Source: Epiperipatus broadwayi
Lineage: Eukaryota; Onychophora; Udeonychophora; Euonychophora; Peripatidae
Reading direction: 5' to 3'
Assembly (NCBI GenBank): GCA_028023455.1
Contig: JAQFVV010000184.1
Coordinates: 2,418,001-2,482,000, forward strand
Length of the DNA stretch: 64,000 bases
Part shown: positions 13,281 through 26,191 of the stretch, piece after piece
How the letters are laid out: the number at the start of each line of letters is the position of its first letter
Position numbering within the stretch: position 1 is the first letter of the stretch
Translations under genes and position numbers: made by a program
Notes under the pieces: model-generated
Told to the model about the DNA's origin: nothing
Databases searched by the model: none
The model's input: only the letters and a program-made list of their open reading frames with translations

Positions 13281-16200
13281 CACAGTGAATGGTGAAGCCA
13301 GCATATATATATTTATATATATATATGCACAGCTTCAATATATATCTGTATATTATTTGTGTGATTGATATATGCAGGTGTAATAAATATACAGGACTTT
13401 CAGGAATTCTTCAGTGGATTTATATATATGATTAATTATTTGTTAAGTGATGTTCAATAGACCACACTGAGATTCTTGTCTCCCTTTTTTTTTTTCACTT
13501 TTCATGCTCAGAAATTAATCCAGAAATGTAATGTTTGCCAACCAACCAATTGAAACCTTGAATGTTATAAATGGTGTTGATAATATTTTTAATTTGCAGA
13601 ATAAAATTCATATTGAAAACTCAAAATTTCCATATTATATACCACACTTTAAATCTCTAGATAAAGCTGATGATATGCAGAACTATGAAATTATTCATAT
13701 CTTCATGGCAAAAGAATCGTGACATTGAAAAACTATTTTAACTGAGAATTTTAGTAAATTTAAAAAAGATAATTCTGCAAATGTAATACAGTTATTCAAA
13801 ATGTTTTATTTGCTTAAAATAAATAATCCAGTGAATAATTTTGGACATTAATGCATTTATAATCTTGGGCTTAATATATAAAGACAAATGACTATATTTT
13901 TTTTAACAATACAATGGACATCAGTGTGAAAAAAAAGAGATATGGCAAAACTAATCAATAAACTTATTAATTTGCTCTTTTTTTTATATTTATTTTTATT
14001 AAATATATAGAATATAGGTGTTGACTGGTGTTTAATGATTAGAATATATATATGTACAATTTATTTTTAGATTTGTTTGATGCTTTAAATACGTGGGAAA
14101 TTTATTACGGAATGGAGAATCTTTCAGAAATATAATGTTTAATTATTCATAATCTGGAAAAATTGTTAATCCAGGAAAATACTGAAATTAAGAATGTCAG
14201 ATTAATGGTATTGCACTTATAACAAAAAATATATATTGCTATTAAAATGACATGTTTTTAAAATGTTTTAGATTACAATAAATTGGAAACATGGCTTTGA
14301 ATTGTAAGTTTGAATCATAAATGCTTCCAGGCTACAATTAACTTATTTTGGTATTAAAATTATTTCAAAAGAAAAATTTGATTAATCATCGTATGATTTT
14401 GTAAGTAATGTATTGTGAACACCAATATTAATTAGTTTCAAAATCTTGTCTTTGTAAAAACAAAAGTTAAAAACAATTACAGTAACTGTGGTTTTTGTAT
14501 ATAAAATAAGATTAAAAAAAATAATTTATGTAAGTTATTAATGTGTAATGAAAGATTACTTTTGAATTTCACAAAATTTATATTGATCTGTTTTGTTAAG
14601 GGTTCGCTACTAGTTATATTTTTTATTAATTTTTGTTCATCGTATTGTTTTTATTAATACTTTGGAAAATAAAAGAATTTAAGATGAAATATTTAGTAGA
14701 ATATTATGGATACTATGATAATTTTGAAAGAAAAATATTTTTTTTGTTATATGTTTGTTAAAATGGCTTACATTTGTCACTATAACTTAATATTTTTTCT
14801 AATTTCAGTTTTACTCTTTATTACTTATAATCTTTATAATGATTCATAAAATTACATTTTTCTTAAGATTAGATATCACATTATCTTCATATATTTCAGA
14901 TATATATGACATTGACAGATAAAAAATACAATGTAAAAAAACTAAATTTTGTCATGATAGTAAAATTTATTAAAAATAAAACAAATCAATATGTGCATAT
15001 ATGTATATTTTTATAGTTTTTAGACCAAAAAGTATAATGACAAGTATTAAATTTAACTTCTTAAGTATTAGATTGAAAATCATTACAACTAAAATTAAAT
15101 AAACTTAAAGACTAACCATGCTTTACTATTACAGTATGCCATTTACAAGACAAAAAAAAAAAAGTTTTACAAACCACAATAATAAACACATCCCACATAT
15201 TAGGAATGATGTTTACAACAAGTAGATATTTTATATATCTAATATGGCAGTTAAAGGATTTAAATACCTAAACTAGTGCTATAAAAGCTGTAACAAGATC
15301 TTTCATTACTAAGTCAACAAAAAACATTATGCCCAGATAAATAAATTTAAAATTATATAAAAAACTGAATCAGAGCCCTGAAGTGCTCTTTAATAAGATT
15401 ATTGTGAAATACAAATTAAATGTTACATAAGAGCCAATTTAAATTGTAAACAATGATCAGCCAATATAAGACTCACAGGCTGATCTGAGAAAAATAAATG
15501 GATAAAACAAATGTGCTTTATATAAAATAAAGTTTTAGTTGTGATTAATAATATTTGATACTGAAAAACGGATGAAGTTTTTTTGGAACTGGTCTTGTGA
15601 GCTTTTTATTATTATAAATTACAGTTCTGAAGTTACTATTATATAAATATCGTTTAAAAGCAGGTCATGTACTATTAAACTGAAATTATTAAAGGAGCAT
15701 TAAAAATTGCATTTAATGATAGTGTTCTGAAAAGAAAGGGCATTAAATTGGTGTTTGCTATACATCAAAGGAGAAAAGTATAAACTACCAAACAAAAACT
15801 ACATATAAAATAATCCATTGTTCATATATTCATCTTGTAGATGCCAGTAGTGTTGAATTAATTTTAGAATAGGAATCGCAGTTATAATAATTAGAAATTG
15901 TTATATGGCCTAATTAATCCTTGCCAAAAGAAACTTTCTGCTCCAAGCAAAAGAAAAATCTTAAGGAATGTCTTATGACTACTGATAGATATTAAACAAA
16001 ATAATTATCAAAAAAGGAAAACCTACAATAGAAACTCATTCCAAAAAGACATTTCTGTTCGGACTAATGTTACTTTAAATGCTAACAAGGTTTTAGAGAA
16101 TAACTTTCCACTTCACTAACAAAGGTACAATTTTGAATTCAGAAATTTCAATCAGATAATCTTTTTTTTTTTAAAAAAAAAAAGAAAATTCAAAGTTTAA

Positions 16201-16989
16201 ATGTTTATGATTAAGCTAAATGAGTTAGGTTAATCATTGTAGTCCATCCACCCCCTGAGGTTACTGGGGAAAAGTCAATTACTGTACAGAGATCATTAGA
16301 ATACAATTTCCATCATGATCAAAAAATAATTTTCCTCATATAACTTTGTCAAACTTGTTGAGAGATATTCAATTTTGTAAGAATGCAGGAAACATTTTTT
16401 AAAATTATTTTCATGATAAATAGAGCTTTGTATAAATTTATTTTTGGGAGATGGTCATAAAAAGCAATAGACAGTGGAACATAAATGTAAAATATTGTCT
16501 CAGAGAGACTAATCTGGATGTTTAATACAGATTAGAGATTCATTAGTTGAAATGGTTAGCTGCAAAGTTTAGCCAGAAATCTTTCATTTCAGGCTAAAAC
16601 TCACATAAAAGAATAATCATATACAATATATCCTAATGTTAAACATGTTCCACATAGGGTGTTAAAGCAAGTTGTTTTTACTCCTAAAGTTTTGGACAAG
16701 TGACAACAGATTGCAAAATGTAATATGTGCACATTTGTAAAAAGAAGCTTGTAGTGCAGGTGCCCTAATTTTCCAAACTCTTTGAAGCTGGTTACTGTGA
16801 ATACCATAAAAGAACCTAATACTGATAAGGAACTATGATAATAATAAAAGATCTCAAATTTAATTTGAGTTTTTAGAGTTGTGAATATGTGCTGGATATT
16901 TTTCATTTGGCAATAAAGGTAAAACTTCTGTTAGTGATCATTAATCTTTTAAAAAACTGAATTTTCTAATGAAGAATGACCCATGTTGG

Positions 16990-17250
16990 GTAGTTCTGGT
17001 GAACTTACAGTTAACTGTGCTGATCTCTCAGAATGATCTATTATACTCATCCCTTTTGGGATTAAATTTTTTTTTTTTTTAACTTGAGGACAAAAATACA
17101 ATTCCTCAGATTCCTCATGGTTTAAACCCCAATTTTCTGTAGAGTTACAAATGGCTAACCAATTTAAGGCAGTTGACATTCACATACTGGCGACCATCAC
17201 CCCAGGTATGACCCTGTATTTCCCTGTAGCGTTACAATATATACATGAAG
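16990..17250. repeat. Unclassified repeat, copy 1 (partner at 19630-19800)
   Basis: It shares GGTGAACTTA.AGTTA, TGTGCTGATCT, a CATCACC.CAGGT segment and a closing TTACAATATATA.AT with the 19.6-kb copy, in the same order and orientation. No coding similarity or terminal repeats were found. Confidence 0.45.
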
Positions 17251-19629
17251 CACATATATATATGACTACTTCAGTATATATTGAGACAGTTATGTATCTC
17301 ATGGCATATAATAACAGTAGTTTGTGTGCATGTATATATAAAAAGTTAAAAGGAAAAGTAGAAATAAACACAGGCAAAAAAAATTTAGATATTTTTTATA
17401 TTACACTGGAATAACAGTTAAAGATTAAATAATGTTGAATTTTAAATAATTTATTATAAATTAAACATTTGAAAAAGGCCTAATTAATATTTTATTAATT
17501 TTGAAATTAAACCAAGCATGTTTTTCATGTTACGATTGATATACTGATAATTATGAAATTCCATTTTAAAAAATTTAAATTAATGCTTGTTTAACATATT
17601 TTGATAAAAATTTTACAAAGTTGTTTTTGAAAGTATTAAGTTGAATTGAAAAGAGTCATTAACTTTTTTTCAATCAAAATAAAGAAAACTTGCTTTAATT
17701 ACTGTTTTTTCCACCTTGACTACAAAAAGGTTGAAAAAAGATTAGGGGAAGTTTTTAGAGTTATACAGAATTACTATGAAAATATAATTGAAGGCAAGAC
17801 TGCAAGTCAGCCACTATTAGTTCATAATCATAGAGTTTGGATTCACATGGAAGTAAAAAGCCTGTTTTTCTATGTTCTCCATAGCCCATACCTGAAGTCT
17901 GTCAAATTTTAGAATAAATGGAACTGACTGTATACCAACAGTTATTGGATTATATCTTTTTGAAGATGGCAATAATCCAGTACTGTTTTAAAAGGAATCA
18001 GCTTATCAAAAGAGTCCATCAGCTTGCTAAAGAATTAGTTTATACATACTGTTTTATCTATATGCAAAGAAGCACAGATAAAGGTACTGCATTGGGTATA
18101 TTTAAAGGACAACTGGTGAGTAGAATGTGTTATAGATATTGAGAATGATATTATTTTAATTTCTTGAAAATGACAGTTGTAATTTTTAAATTATAATTTT
18201 TTTTTAAATAAATAACTTTATTCAACTAAAAGGATGCATTTCCAGTTTTATTTATTAAAAGTGAAACTCAGACAATTTCTTTAGTGACAATGATGATTGT
18301 TACAATCTGTAATTTAAAAGTAAAACAAATAAATGATTTCTGCTTGAATTATAAGTCTAAAAACAACAATAAATAATGAATTCATAGATGATTTTATTTT
18401 GGAAAAAAAAAAATCTAAATTGGAAAGCAAAAGAACTTGGTAGACTATTTTTAAAGATGTTTATAATTAATCAAGAGAAAGAACTTTCCAGATTGAATCT
18501 CATGATAATTTTCTTTTTTAAAAAAATAAAAACTTTTTTTTTACCATTAGAAATAATGAATAAATTAGAAACTTTGATTCATATTATTTTTTATATATAT
18601 ACACATGTATGTGCGAATTTTATATATATATTTAATATGGAATTAATTGTGAAAAACTATTTTTAATAAGTATTATTTTGATAAATTAAAATATGATATA
18701 AACATCAGTGTGCACACACATTTATGTATCATTAAAATGTGATAGCTTATTTTTTTATTAATTTATGACAATTCTCGTATGTTACAGCACATCTGTGTGC
18801 TTATGTAGATGAGTGTCATATAGACATATATATGTTAAAATTAATCATACTTTATGAATTATTAAAATGAATTATTGAATTTTATTATTAGTTTATCACA
18901 ATTCAAATATTTTCATTTTTTTATATGGGCATGTCTGTGTGCTGTTAAATGTTTCATGTAAACCTATTATGAGGTATTTGTAAATAACAATATGATAACT
19001 TGTTGTATTAATCAAAATCAGAATGTTAGATTTATATTTATGATATACTCAGCAGACCTTAATTTTATTTTATTGTTTGTAATTAATAAATTTATATTTC
19101 ATTGTTAAGGTTATTCCAGTGAATTTATTCTATCCGATATAGTTTTAGAATGTATGTTTGTATTATATCTTGATCACAGTAACAATTAAGAGTTTTTGCT
19201 CTCTGAGCTGGATTCGTGCATAATAGTCAGTTATATAAAAACGGTTTATTTTTAATGTTATAGACATCCAGATGATGATGATTCTGGTTGGCACAAAGAA
19301 GATAACTTTAAAGTTCATACACTCCATTTCATTTTAATTATTTATTTAGAAATTAAGTTTATAGTTGGTTGATATATTAATGGTACTAAGTAGCTAGAGC
19401 ATTGATGATGACCTGCATATTTGTAGCATTCCAGCATTATTTTTTAATTGTTATATTCTTATGAATTAGCCACTTAAGTTTGTACATCCAAATTATTGTT
19501 TAAATAATGTGCCCCAATCTGGCAAAATAATTTGCCTGGTCTATAGTAGCCCATTTTTAAATCCAGTCACAGGATTTGACTGTTGATTTATTTTTGATCA
19601 TTCTTGATAATATACGATTATTGTTTTTG

Positions 19630-19800
19630 TGTAATGCTGGTGAACTTATAGTTAGTTCTGTGCTGATCTTCATTCTCATGTTCATTATATTATTTGATGT
19701 TTAATTTGATTAGTTATTGATTTGAATTGATGATGATGAGTGCCATCACCTCAGGTTCACAGTCTTTAATTCATTGTATCATTACAATATATATCAATAT
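19630..19800. repeat. Unclassified repeat, copy 2
   Basis: This is the shorter relative of the 17.0-kb copy. It has the same order of blocks (GGTGAACTTATAGTTAG, TGTGCTGATCT, GCCATCACCTCAGGT, TTACAATATATATCAAT), with the middle segment diverged or deleted. Confidence 0.45.
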
Positions 19801-21944
19801 TTATGTAACAATAATAATAACAAATAAAACAACATAATAATGTAATAATCTACAAATATAAATATTAGAAATTATATTCTGGTGAAATAGTCTTCATTCA
19901 CACCAAGAATAATCCAATTATACATTTGTGTTTTCAAATCAAATGCTTCATGAAGCACAAATGGGCATATTTTAATAAATACAAATAGTCTTTTGACATG
20001 ACTAACTTTTAGCTAACTATTTAAGTGTCTATTACGGGCAATATGAAATTTCTATATACAAATAAACTATTAAAAGTTAGCAATATAAGTGCTTGCATTG
20101 ACACACATAGTTTATACATTTACTTAATCATCTCCGCTAATAACTTCTTTCTTGTTATTTGGTTAATTACTTTTTGTTGATATATGACCAAGTACATCTT
20201 CTCACTTGTTGCTAATCCATTTTATACTGATCACTGTGTGTCAGACTACTCTAATTACTTACCACTAACCACTCTTTACTGATCTCTTACCACTCTCATC
20301 CTCATTCATCCATCTATATGGGGGATTTATATATTTTCTGCTGATTTGTATGTAAATGCCTTTATTTGCATACAAATTTTATTTCAATTAAATCTAATTG
20401 GGATGATCTCTTTATAGATTTGCTGGAGTAGTTTTTTACAAAAGGGAATGTCTTAGAAGTGTGGAAATCTGTGCATATTTACGGAAATAAATTATCTTTA
20501 TTTACATATATGTTTTTATACACACAGACATTCCATCAAGATATCAATTTTAGAAAAACATTTTGGGTCATGGTCATGATGTGTCATGCAATCACTATAC
20601 CTTGTAGCATGGAGTGTTAAAGATCTAATGCTTTCTGATAACCATTCAGTGATTTTAAAGCATTGCATAACATTTGAAAAGACAGTTGCAGGTACTATTT
20701 AATAATGTCCCATAAGAAAACTAATAAAGTGAGGTAATTATTTTGGAAGATGGCAGTTATATATGGGTATTTTCCATATTGCTTTAAAAAATATCTACAT
20801 GTATTCTGCATGAAAATGGTAACAACAATAGTTGTAAAATGTTAACTATGTAACATTAAGCTATTAATCCATTATCATATGGCAGTAAAACAGCTTTATG
20901 ACTACAAAATAGAAATGTGAATTTGAAAATCACTAGTTACTAAAATTTGGCATAGAATATAACATAGTTTCGTGCATAACTATTCTATTGCTTAATAAGA
21001 ACAATGAAATGGAGTAGGCTACTTACATGTTTGATTCTTTCACCTTTAATTTAACTTGTAGTAGAAATAAGTATTGTCACTACTATTGCCTGGTAAATGT
21101 TTGCATGATTTATTAGAGTGCCAGACTTCGAAATTGAAAGTTCATGATTTGAAGTTCAACCTATCAGTTATGGTGCTTTCCATTGCATGACTTCCCAAAC
21201 ATCAAAACATTTGTTGCTTTTTTATATACATTGAATGTTTTTATAACAACTTGAGGCTCTGCAATGACCTTAAATATATTGATCTATTCAGCTGAAATAT
21301 TTCTGATCATATCAGACCCTCTAGGGTAGTGGGAATTGCTTTTTTAAATTCACTATTATATGAAAATCCTTAAATAAAATATAAATTTAATATAATGCTT
21401 CTTTTTCTTTTTAATCCTGCATTTTTATTTTTCAGAATCAGTTGTACACTTAAATTTTTATTAATTTAATTCTCAGCCAGAGTTTCAATCACTTAAAATA
21501 GTCTTTTTGAAAGATACACTTGATATGCGTTTTTACATATGTATATACATGTTCACACAATTCTTTGTCCAACAATAGAAAAATATCAAGTTACAAATAA
21601 AATTTCAATCAGATGTAAATAAAAAACGTATTAATACATAAAAATTTAAAAAAAATAAAAATTATTAAATATCTTTAAATATTTTCTATAACAATATAAT
21701 TGAACAATTTATAAGGGTAATATTGTTAATAGACTTACATTTGCAATTAAGGAAAATTAATTAAAGATTTATCATTAATTTATTTAAGATTTAAATAGAA
21801 TTGAGAATTAGATTGCTAAATATAAAAATATAAGATTAAAGGTCAAGAAAGATATAAGAGAAAGTTTATGTTTAATATGTAAAAAAATACATTTGAATTT
21901 ATTTCATTGTTATTTAAATGTATGTATAGGCTAGGTTTTCTTAA

Positions 21945-22656
21945 TGATCATCATCATCAAACATTATCAATCCACTGCAGGATGAAGGTCTCTCCAAGTT
22001 TAATCCATCTTTTCCTATCTTTAGCTTCTCTTCTCCACATCACCCCTGCACACTTTCTTATTTCATCCATCCATCTCACATGTGGTCTCTTTCTGGGTCT
22101 TTTACAATTTCTTGAATCCAGTTTAAAATTTCAGTTGTCCATCTATCATCATTTATTCTAACAATATGTCCCGCCCAACTCCACTTCAGTCTTTTAATTT
22201 TTTCAATGAGGTCAGTATTACCTGTTTGTTCTCTTAGCCATACATTACGTTTTCGATTCGTTCTTGTTACTCCCAACATGCATCTCTCCATACTTTTTTG
22301 AGTGGTCTGAAGTCTCTGTATTGCTCTTCTATTAAGTGTCCAAGTCTCAGATCCATAAGTAAGAACTGGAAAAACACATTTATTAAAAACCTTCCATTTC
22401 AAACACATAGGCATATTTTCTTTTAGTATCAAGTTATTTCTACTAAAAGCACTCCAACCAAATTCTATGATTAATTTCATCCATTATATTTCCATCTGTA
22501 TTAATAATCTGAGCAAGGTATTTGTAACTATTAACTTTTTCTAACTCATCATAATCAATTTTTATTTTTCTACTTTGAGAAAATCTATTAAACATTACTT
22601 TAGTCTTTTTAACATTTATCTTTAGTCATACTTTCCTACTGTCATCTAATAACCAT
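21945..22656 (-). mobile_element. RTE-type LINE, 5'-truncated 3' end
   Basis: On the minus strand a 134-residue frame (22076-22480) contains FGWSAFSRNNLILKEN, LTYGSETWTLNRRAIQRLQ and RWTTEILNWIQEIVKDPE. These are the region downstream of the reverse-transcriptase core in RTE/BovB-like non-LTR retrotransposons. Upstream, before a frame break, INVKKTKVMFN-like coding is visible. The element ends at about 21945 in a short TGATGATGATGA microsatellite tail, characteristic of RTE 3' ends, and is truncated at about 22656. It is the same family as the longer + strand copy at 36.4-38.45 kb. It is a dead-on-arrival copy with no endonuclease and no RT catalytic core. Confidence 0.85.
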
Positions 22657-23136
22657 ATGAAAATAGTTGACATAAGAAAAATAATAAAATATTCACGTGA
22701 ATTCAGCAAAAATAAAACAAGGTAATATAGATAAATAACATTTTACAAAAAAAATGCTTTTATTTAATTTGATGAATAATACACTAAAAACAAAAAACAT
22801 GTTTTCCTTCAAACAAAATTTTGATTGTTTTATGTAACTTGAAATAAAAGCATGGTGTATCCATAAATTAATTAATTTATGTATAAATATAACAATCAAA
22901 ACTTTGATTGAAAGAAAAAAAACATTTCTTTTCAAATTAAACTCGTCAAATTAAAAGCATTTTAAATAATATATATATATATTGTGATGTATACATGTTG
23001 GCATCTATAATTCCCTTTATAGTTTATGAATAATTAAATAAAGAAAATAATTAAAGATCTTATATTTAATAAATAAGTTTGTTAATTTAGGATAAATGGA
23101 GAGTGAATGGATACTTTATGTATTAAATTTTAAAAT

Positions 23137-23452
23137 AGGCAAAACCCACTATATGTATTGCCACACACAGCAAGCTAAAGTAATCAATGGATGTCAGAAG
23201 ACTTGTGTATAAAATCCCCATCTAGTGCCTATTTATTCAATATCTCCAGACTAGTTTCTAGCTTGTGGCTTTTGTCAGTGAGGATCCTTGGATGAGTAGG
23301 CACTAGATGGGGATTTTATGCACAAGTCTTCTGGCATCCATTTATTACTCTAGCTTGCTGTGTGAGACAATATGTATAGTGGTTTTTGCCTGTTTTAATA
23401 AAAGTTATAAGCAAGCATGAGGAATGGTGATCATGTGATGTTTATTGGCTTA
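23137..23452. mobile_element. Family F foldback element, copy 1 (both arms)
   Basis: The left arm (about 23137-23283) contains GGATGTCAGAAGACTTGTG, AAAATCCCCATCTAGTGCC and CCAGACTAGTTTCTAGCTTG. The right arm (about 23290-23452) is the reverse complement: AGGCACTAGATGGGGATTTT, CACAAGTCTTCTGGCATCC, then the outer end GGTGATCATGTGATGTTTA. The arms are about 100 bp of near-perfect inverted repeat around a very short loop. No protein is encoded. It is a non-autonomous foldback or MITE-like element; the transposase superfamily is unknown. Confidence 0.75.
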
Positions 23453-23494
23453 AAACCAATCCTGCCTAATAGGATAGTAGTGTCCATGGTTATT

Positions 23495-23905
23495 AAAGAA
23501 CCAAAGACACCAAAATGTATGAGCACTGAACTGAGTTCAGACCTATATGATTATATAAGCTAATGAGATTGGATTGAAAATATTAAGATGTTTTCAAGAC
23601 TCATAGTTTTGCAGTTAAGTGGAGATAAAAGGTAGCTGTTAGAGTATTGCATTAGATCCTAAGATCTAGGTGCAGTGCTCTCAGATTCAAGGCTCCTAAC
23701 TGACGAAGACCACAAGCCAGAAACTAGTCTGGGGATATTGAATGAGTAGACACTAGTTGGGGATTTTATGCACAAGACTTCTGGCATCCATTTATTACTC
23801 TAGCTTGCTGTGTGTGGCAATACATATAGTGGGTTTTGCCTGTTTTAATAAGTTATAAGCAAACATAAGTAATGGTGATCATGTGATGTTTATTGGCTTA
23901 AATTT
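23495..23905. mobile_element. Family F foldback element, copy 2 (right arm plus internal core)
   Basis: It contains a core segment (AAAGACACCAAAATGTATGA.. CTGAACTGAGTTCAGA) shared with the copy at 59.57-59.93 kb. Next comes GCATTAGATCCTAAGATCTA and a complete right arm ending GGTGATCATGTGATGTTTA. This right arm is in direct orientation to that of copy 1, 440 bp upstream, and nearly identical to it. The left outer arm is missing. Confidence 0.7.
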
Positions 23906-26138
23906 TAAAATGAAATAATTTTTATTAAGTTATATTGAATGCTAACAATGCCTTATTAAGATTTTTTTTAAAAAGAAGCAGAAACAAATACATCAAGGAG
24001 AATATACATACTTTCTTTTGCTTAAAATGTTGTGTTTTATCTTACTTTTACAAATAGTTTCTGGACTTATATACAAGGAAATATGTACTCTGAATAGAAA
24101 AATTATTTAGGAGGAATCATTTTATATCTTTATGATTAAAACAGAATGATTGTAAAAGCAAATGTTATACTTAACTGCCAAGCACAAAAGGAATGGTTGG
24201 ATATTATTTGAGGATGAAAGGTTCATGGAGCCCTACATTTATGTTTTGTTATCATTGATGTAAAAAAGAAGATATTGGGGAATAATGAAATCTAAACTAA
24301 AATTATATATAAGTTAACAACACACTCTAAGAGAAAAATTTCTTTTAAATTATCTACATGAAATTAAAATTCACTTACTAATAATGGTTCAAAGTATAAT
24401 AGTAGTCTAATGATAAAATATTTATCAAAGTCCTTTTTTATTAATAATTTAAATTATAAGACAGTTTTATCTCATCATTCTATGTACTCTTAAATAATAG
24501 ACTCAATTAATTAAGACTTAAATCAATTGCTAACATACTAAAATTTAAATTATAAAATAATTGTTATCAAAAAGCATTACTTGACTCAAAAGATACAAAA
24601 CATATCAAAAGAATATATATAATAGATAATAATATTAAAAAAAATTTACATTTATTTTTTGTATGATAAAGAATTTGTAATTAATCCTTTATGATTGTAT
24701 GCATTAATACTTTTAATCATAGATCATTTCTACTAATTGCAATTTGGCAATGGTAAATTATATATATATGATATTAAATTGCAATTGGTAAAATTAGAAC
24801 TATGTTCTTGATCTTAGCTACCTCAATGAGTCAAGGTTTACTTCAATACATTTATGTTATTAATCTAAATTATTTGATTTTCCTATTGCAATAAATCATT
24901 CTAAAACTATTTTATTACACAATTTATTTACAATTAAAATATTTAAGTATATATCACATGATAACTCATTAGCAAGTAAAATATTTATTATGAACCCACT
25001 GGTACCTTACAAATTCATGGGTCCATTATAGATGTAAAATCCAAACTAACATGGAGCCAATTTATGGATTAATTCATTTACTTGTTTATTTATTAGTCAT
25101 TTTTAGTTGCCTAAGTACAACATTTATTCAGTATATTTTAGATTGCCCAAATATGTACTACATAGTTGGAGAAAACTACTTGGTTCCTAATTTTATTTAT
25201 CACCTTTCTGGATACCTGAATCCATGAATCACTTGCAGGTCAATTAGCCTGGCTCAACCATAACATTTTCTATTATAAGTATGATTACATAAATCTACAA
25301 GGTATTCAGTGAACAGTTTTAGATCGGTTTTCACTTACCACATTATTTATTATTGTTGATGACTAATATTTTATTGTCCATTAAATTTTTGAACTTACTC
25401 AAATATGTGGGTATTTGTAGGTCAGGCAGCTTTTTATCCATTATATTATTAATAGTCCCATTACATTTTTGACTCGTCCAATAGGGAAATATTGCTATTT
25501 GTGAGACAATGTTGCTTCATTAGCATCATTTTATATTTTAGAATATTTTCCATTATGATATATATTATTTTTTACTTTTTAGTATTATAACATTTTATAA
25601 CAGACTTTTTGTAACTATTTACATTAAAATTTAAAAACAAAATCTACATAATGTTGCCATATTTCCAGCATTTAAAATGAAATTCGCTGTTAAAAATAAT
25701 TTACAAAATTTTTATGTTTATAAAGGCAGCATTAGTCCTTCAATTCTTTTTATTTTAATTAATTGTAAACATTTTTAGTGAATTAGTCATCAAATTTAAG
25801 TAAAGCATATTTTTAATAAATGTACATCACTGAAAACTTACTGAATTGAAATTAACACAGTTTGAAATTCAGTTTACCAACAGTTAGGCTGAACAACACT
25901 GAAATATTGCACTGTCATCAATATCTAACACATATACAAAATTTAAAGAAAATCTGTTTGATAGAAGTACATTAAAAATCAGTTACAAGATTTGATTCAA
26001 ATAAACAAACAAGCAAATTGAATTTCTTAGATAAATACAGGCATTTTAAAAAATTAAAAAGTATGTCAAAATGTTTTATGAATTGTTCACCTATAAAAAT
26101 TAGATTCAATTTGAAAGAGAAGTGGAGTTTAAATTTTA

Positions 26139-26191
26139 GTTTATCAATATAAAGTTTTTCAAAATTATAGAAAAACTTTATGTTAATAAAC
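26139..26191. repeat. Perfect-like hairpin, 22-nt arms
   Basis: ATAAAGTTTTTC and its exact reverse complement GAAAAACTTTAT face each other across a 9-nt loop (26161-26169). Pairing extends outward through GTTTAT/ATAAAC with two mismatches. Function is unknown. It is one of several short hairpins in this AT-rich DNA. Confidence 0.5.

Larger units (their letters stand above)
9561..21900. other. Intergenic AT-rich region
   Basis: No gene is recognised here. Between about 10.74 and 11.95 kb the base composition is less AT-rich and includes a tRNA T-arm-like motif near 10.80 kb, possibly a decayed mobile element. Short hairpins lie at 12263-12329 and 13246-13280. A pair of related unclassified segments occurs at about 16990-17250 and 19630-19800. 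Short open frames at 16601-16906 (minus) and 17646-18142 (plus, broken) match no family I know. Confidence 0.5.

Noticed and set aside
16601-16906. 101-residue minus-strand frame as a gene
   Set aside because: No domain, no splice-flanked structure and no codon signal recognisable; its composition is plausible for a chance frame.
22076-22480. 134-residue minus-strand frame as a host gene
   Set aside because: It is the RTE LINE C-terminal region; the same protein segment recurs at 37.8-38.3 kb.
23137-23905. CRISPR-like or satellite array because of repeated GGTGATCATGTGATG blocks
   Set aside because: The repeats are few, hundreds of bases apart and arranged as inverted arms. They are foldback transposon copies in a eukaryotic genome.
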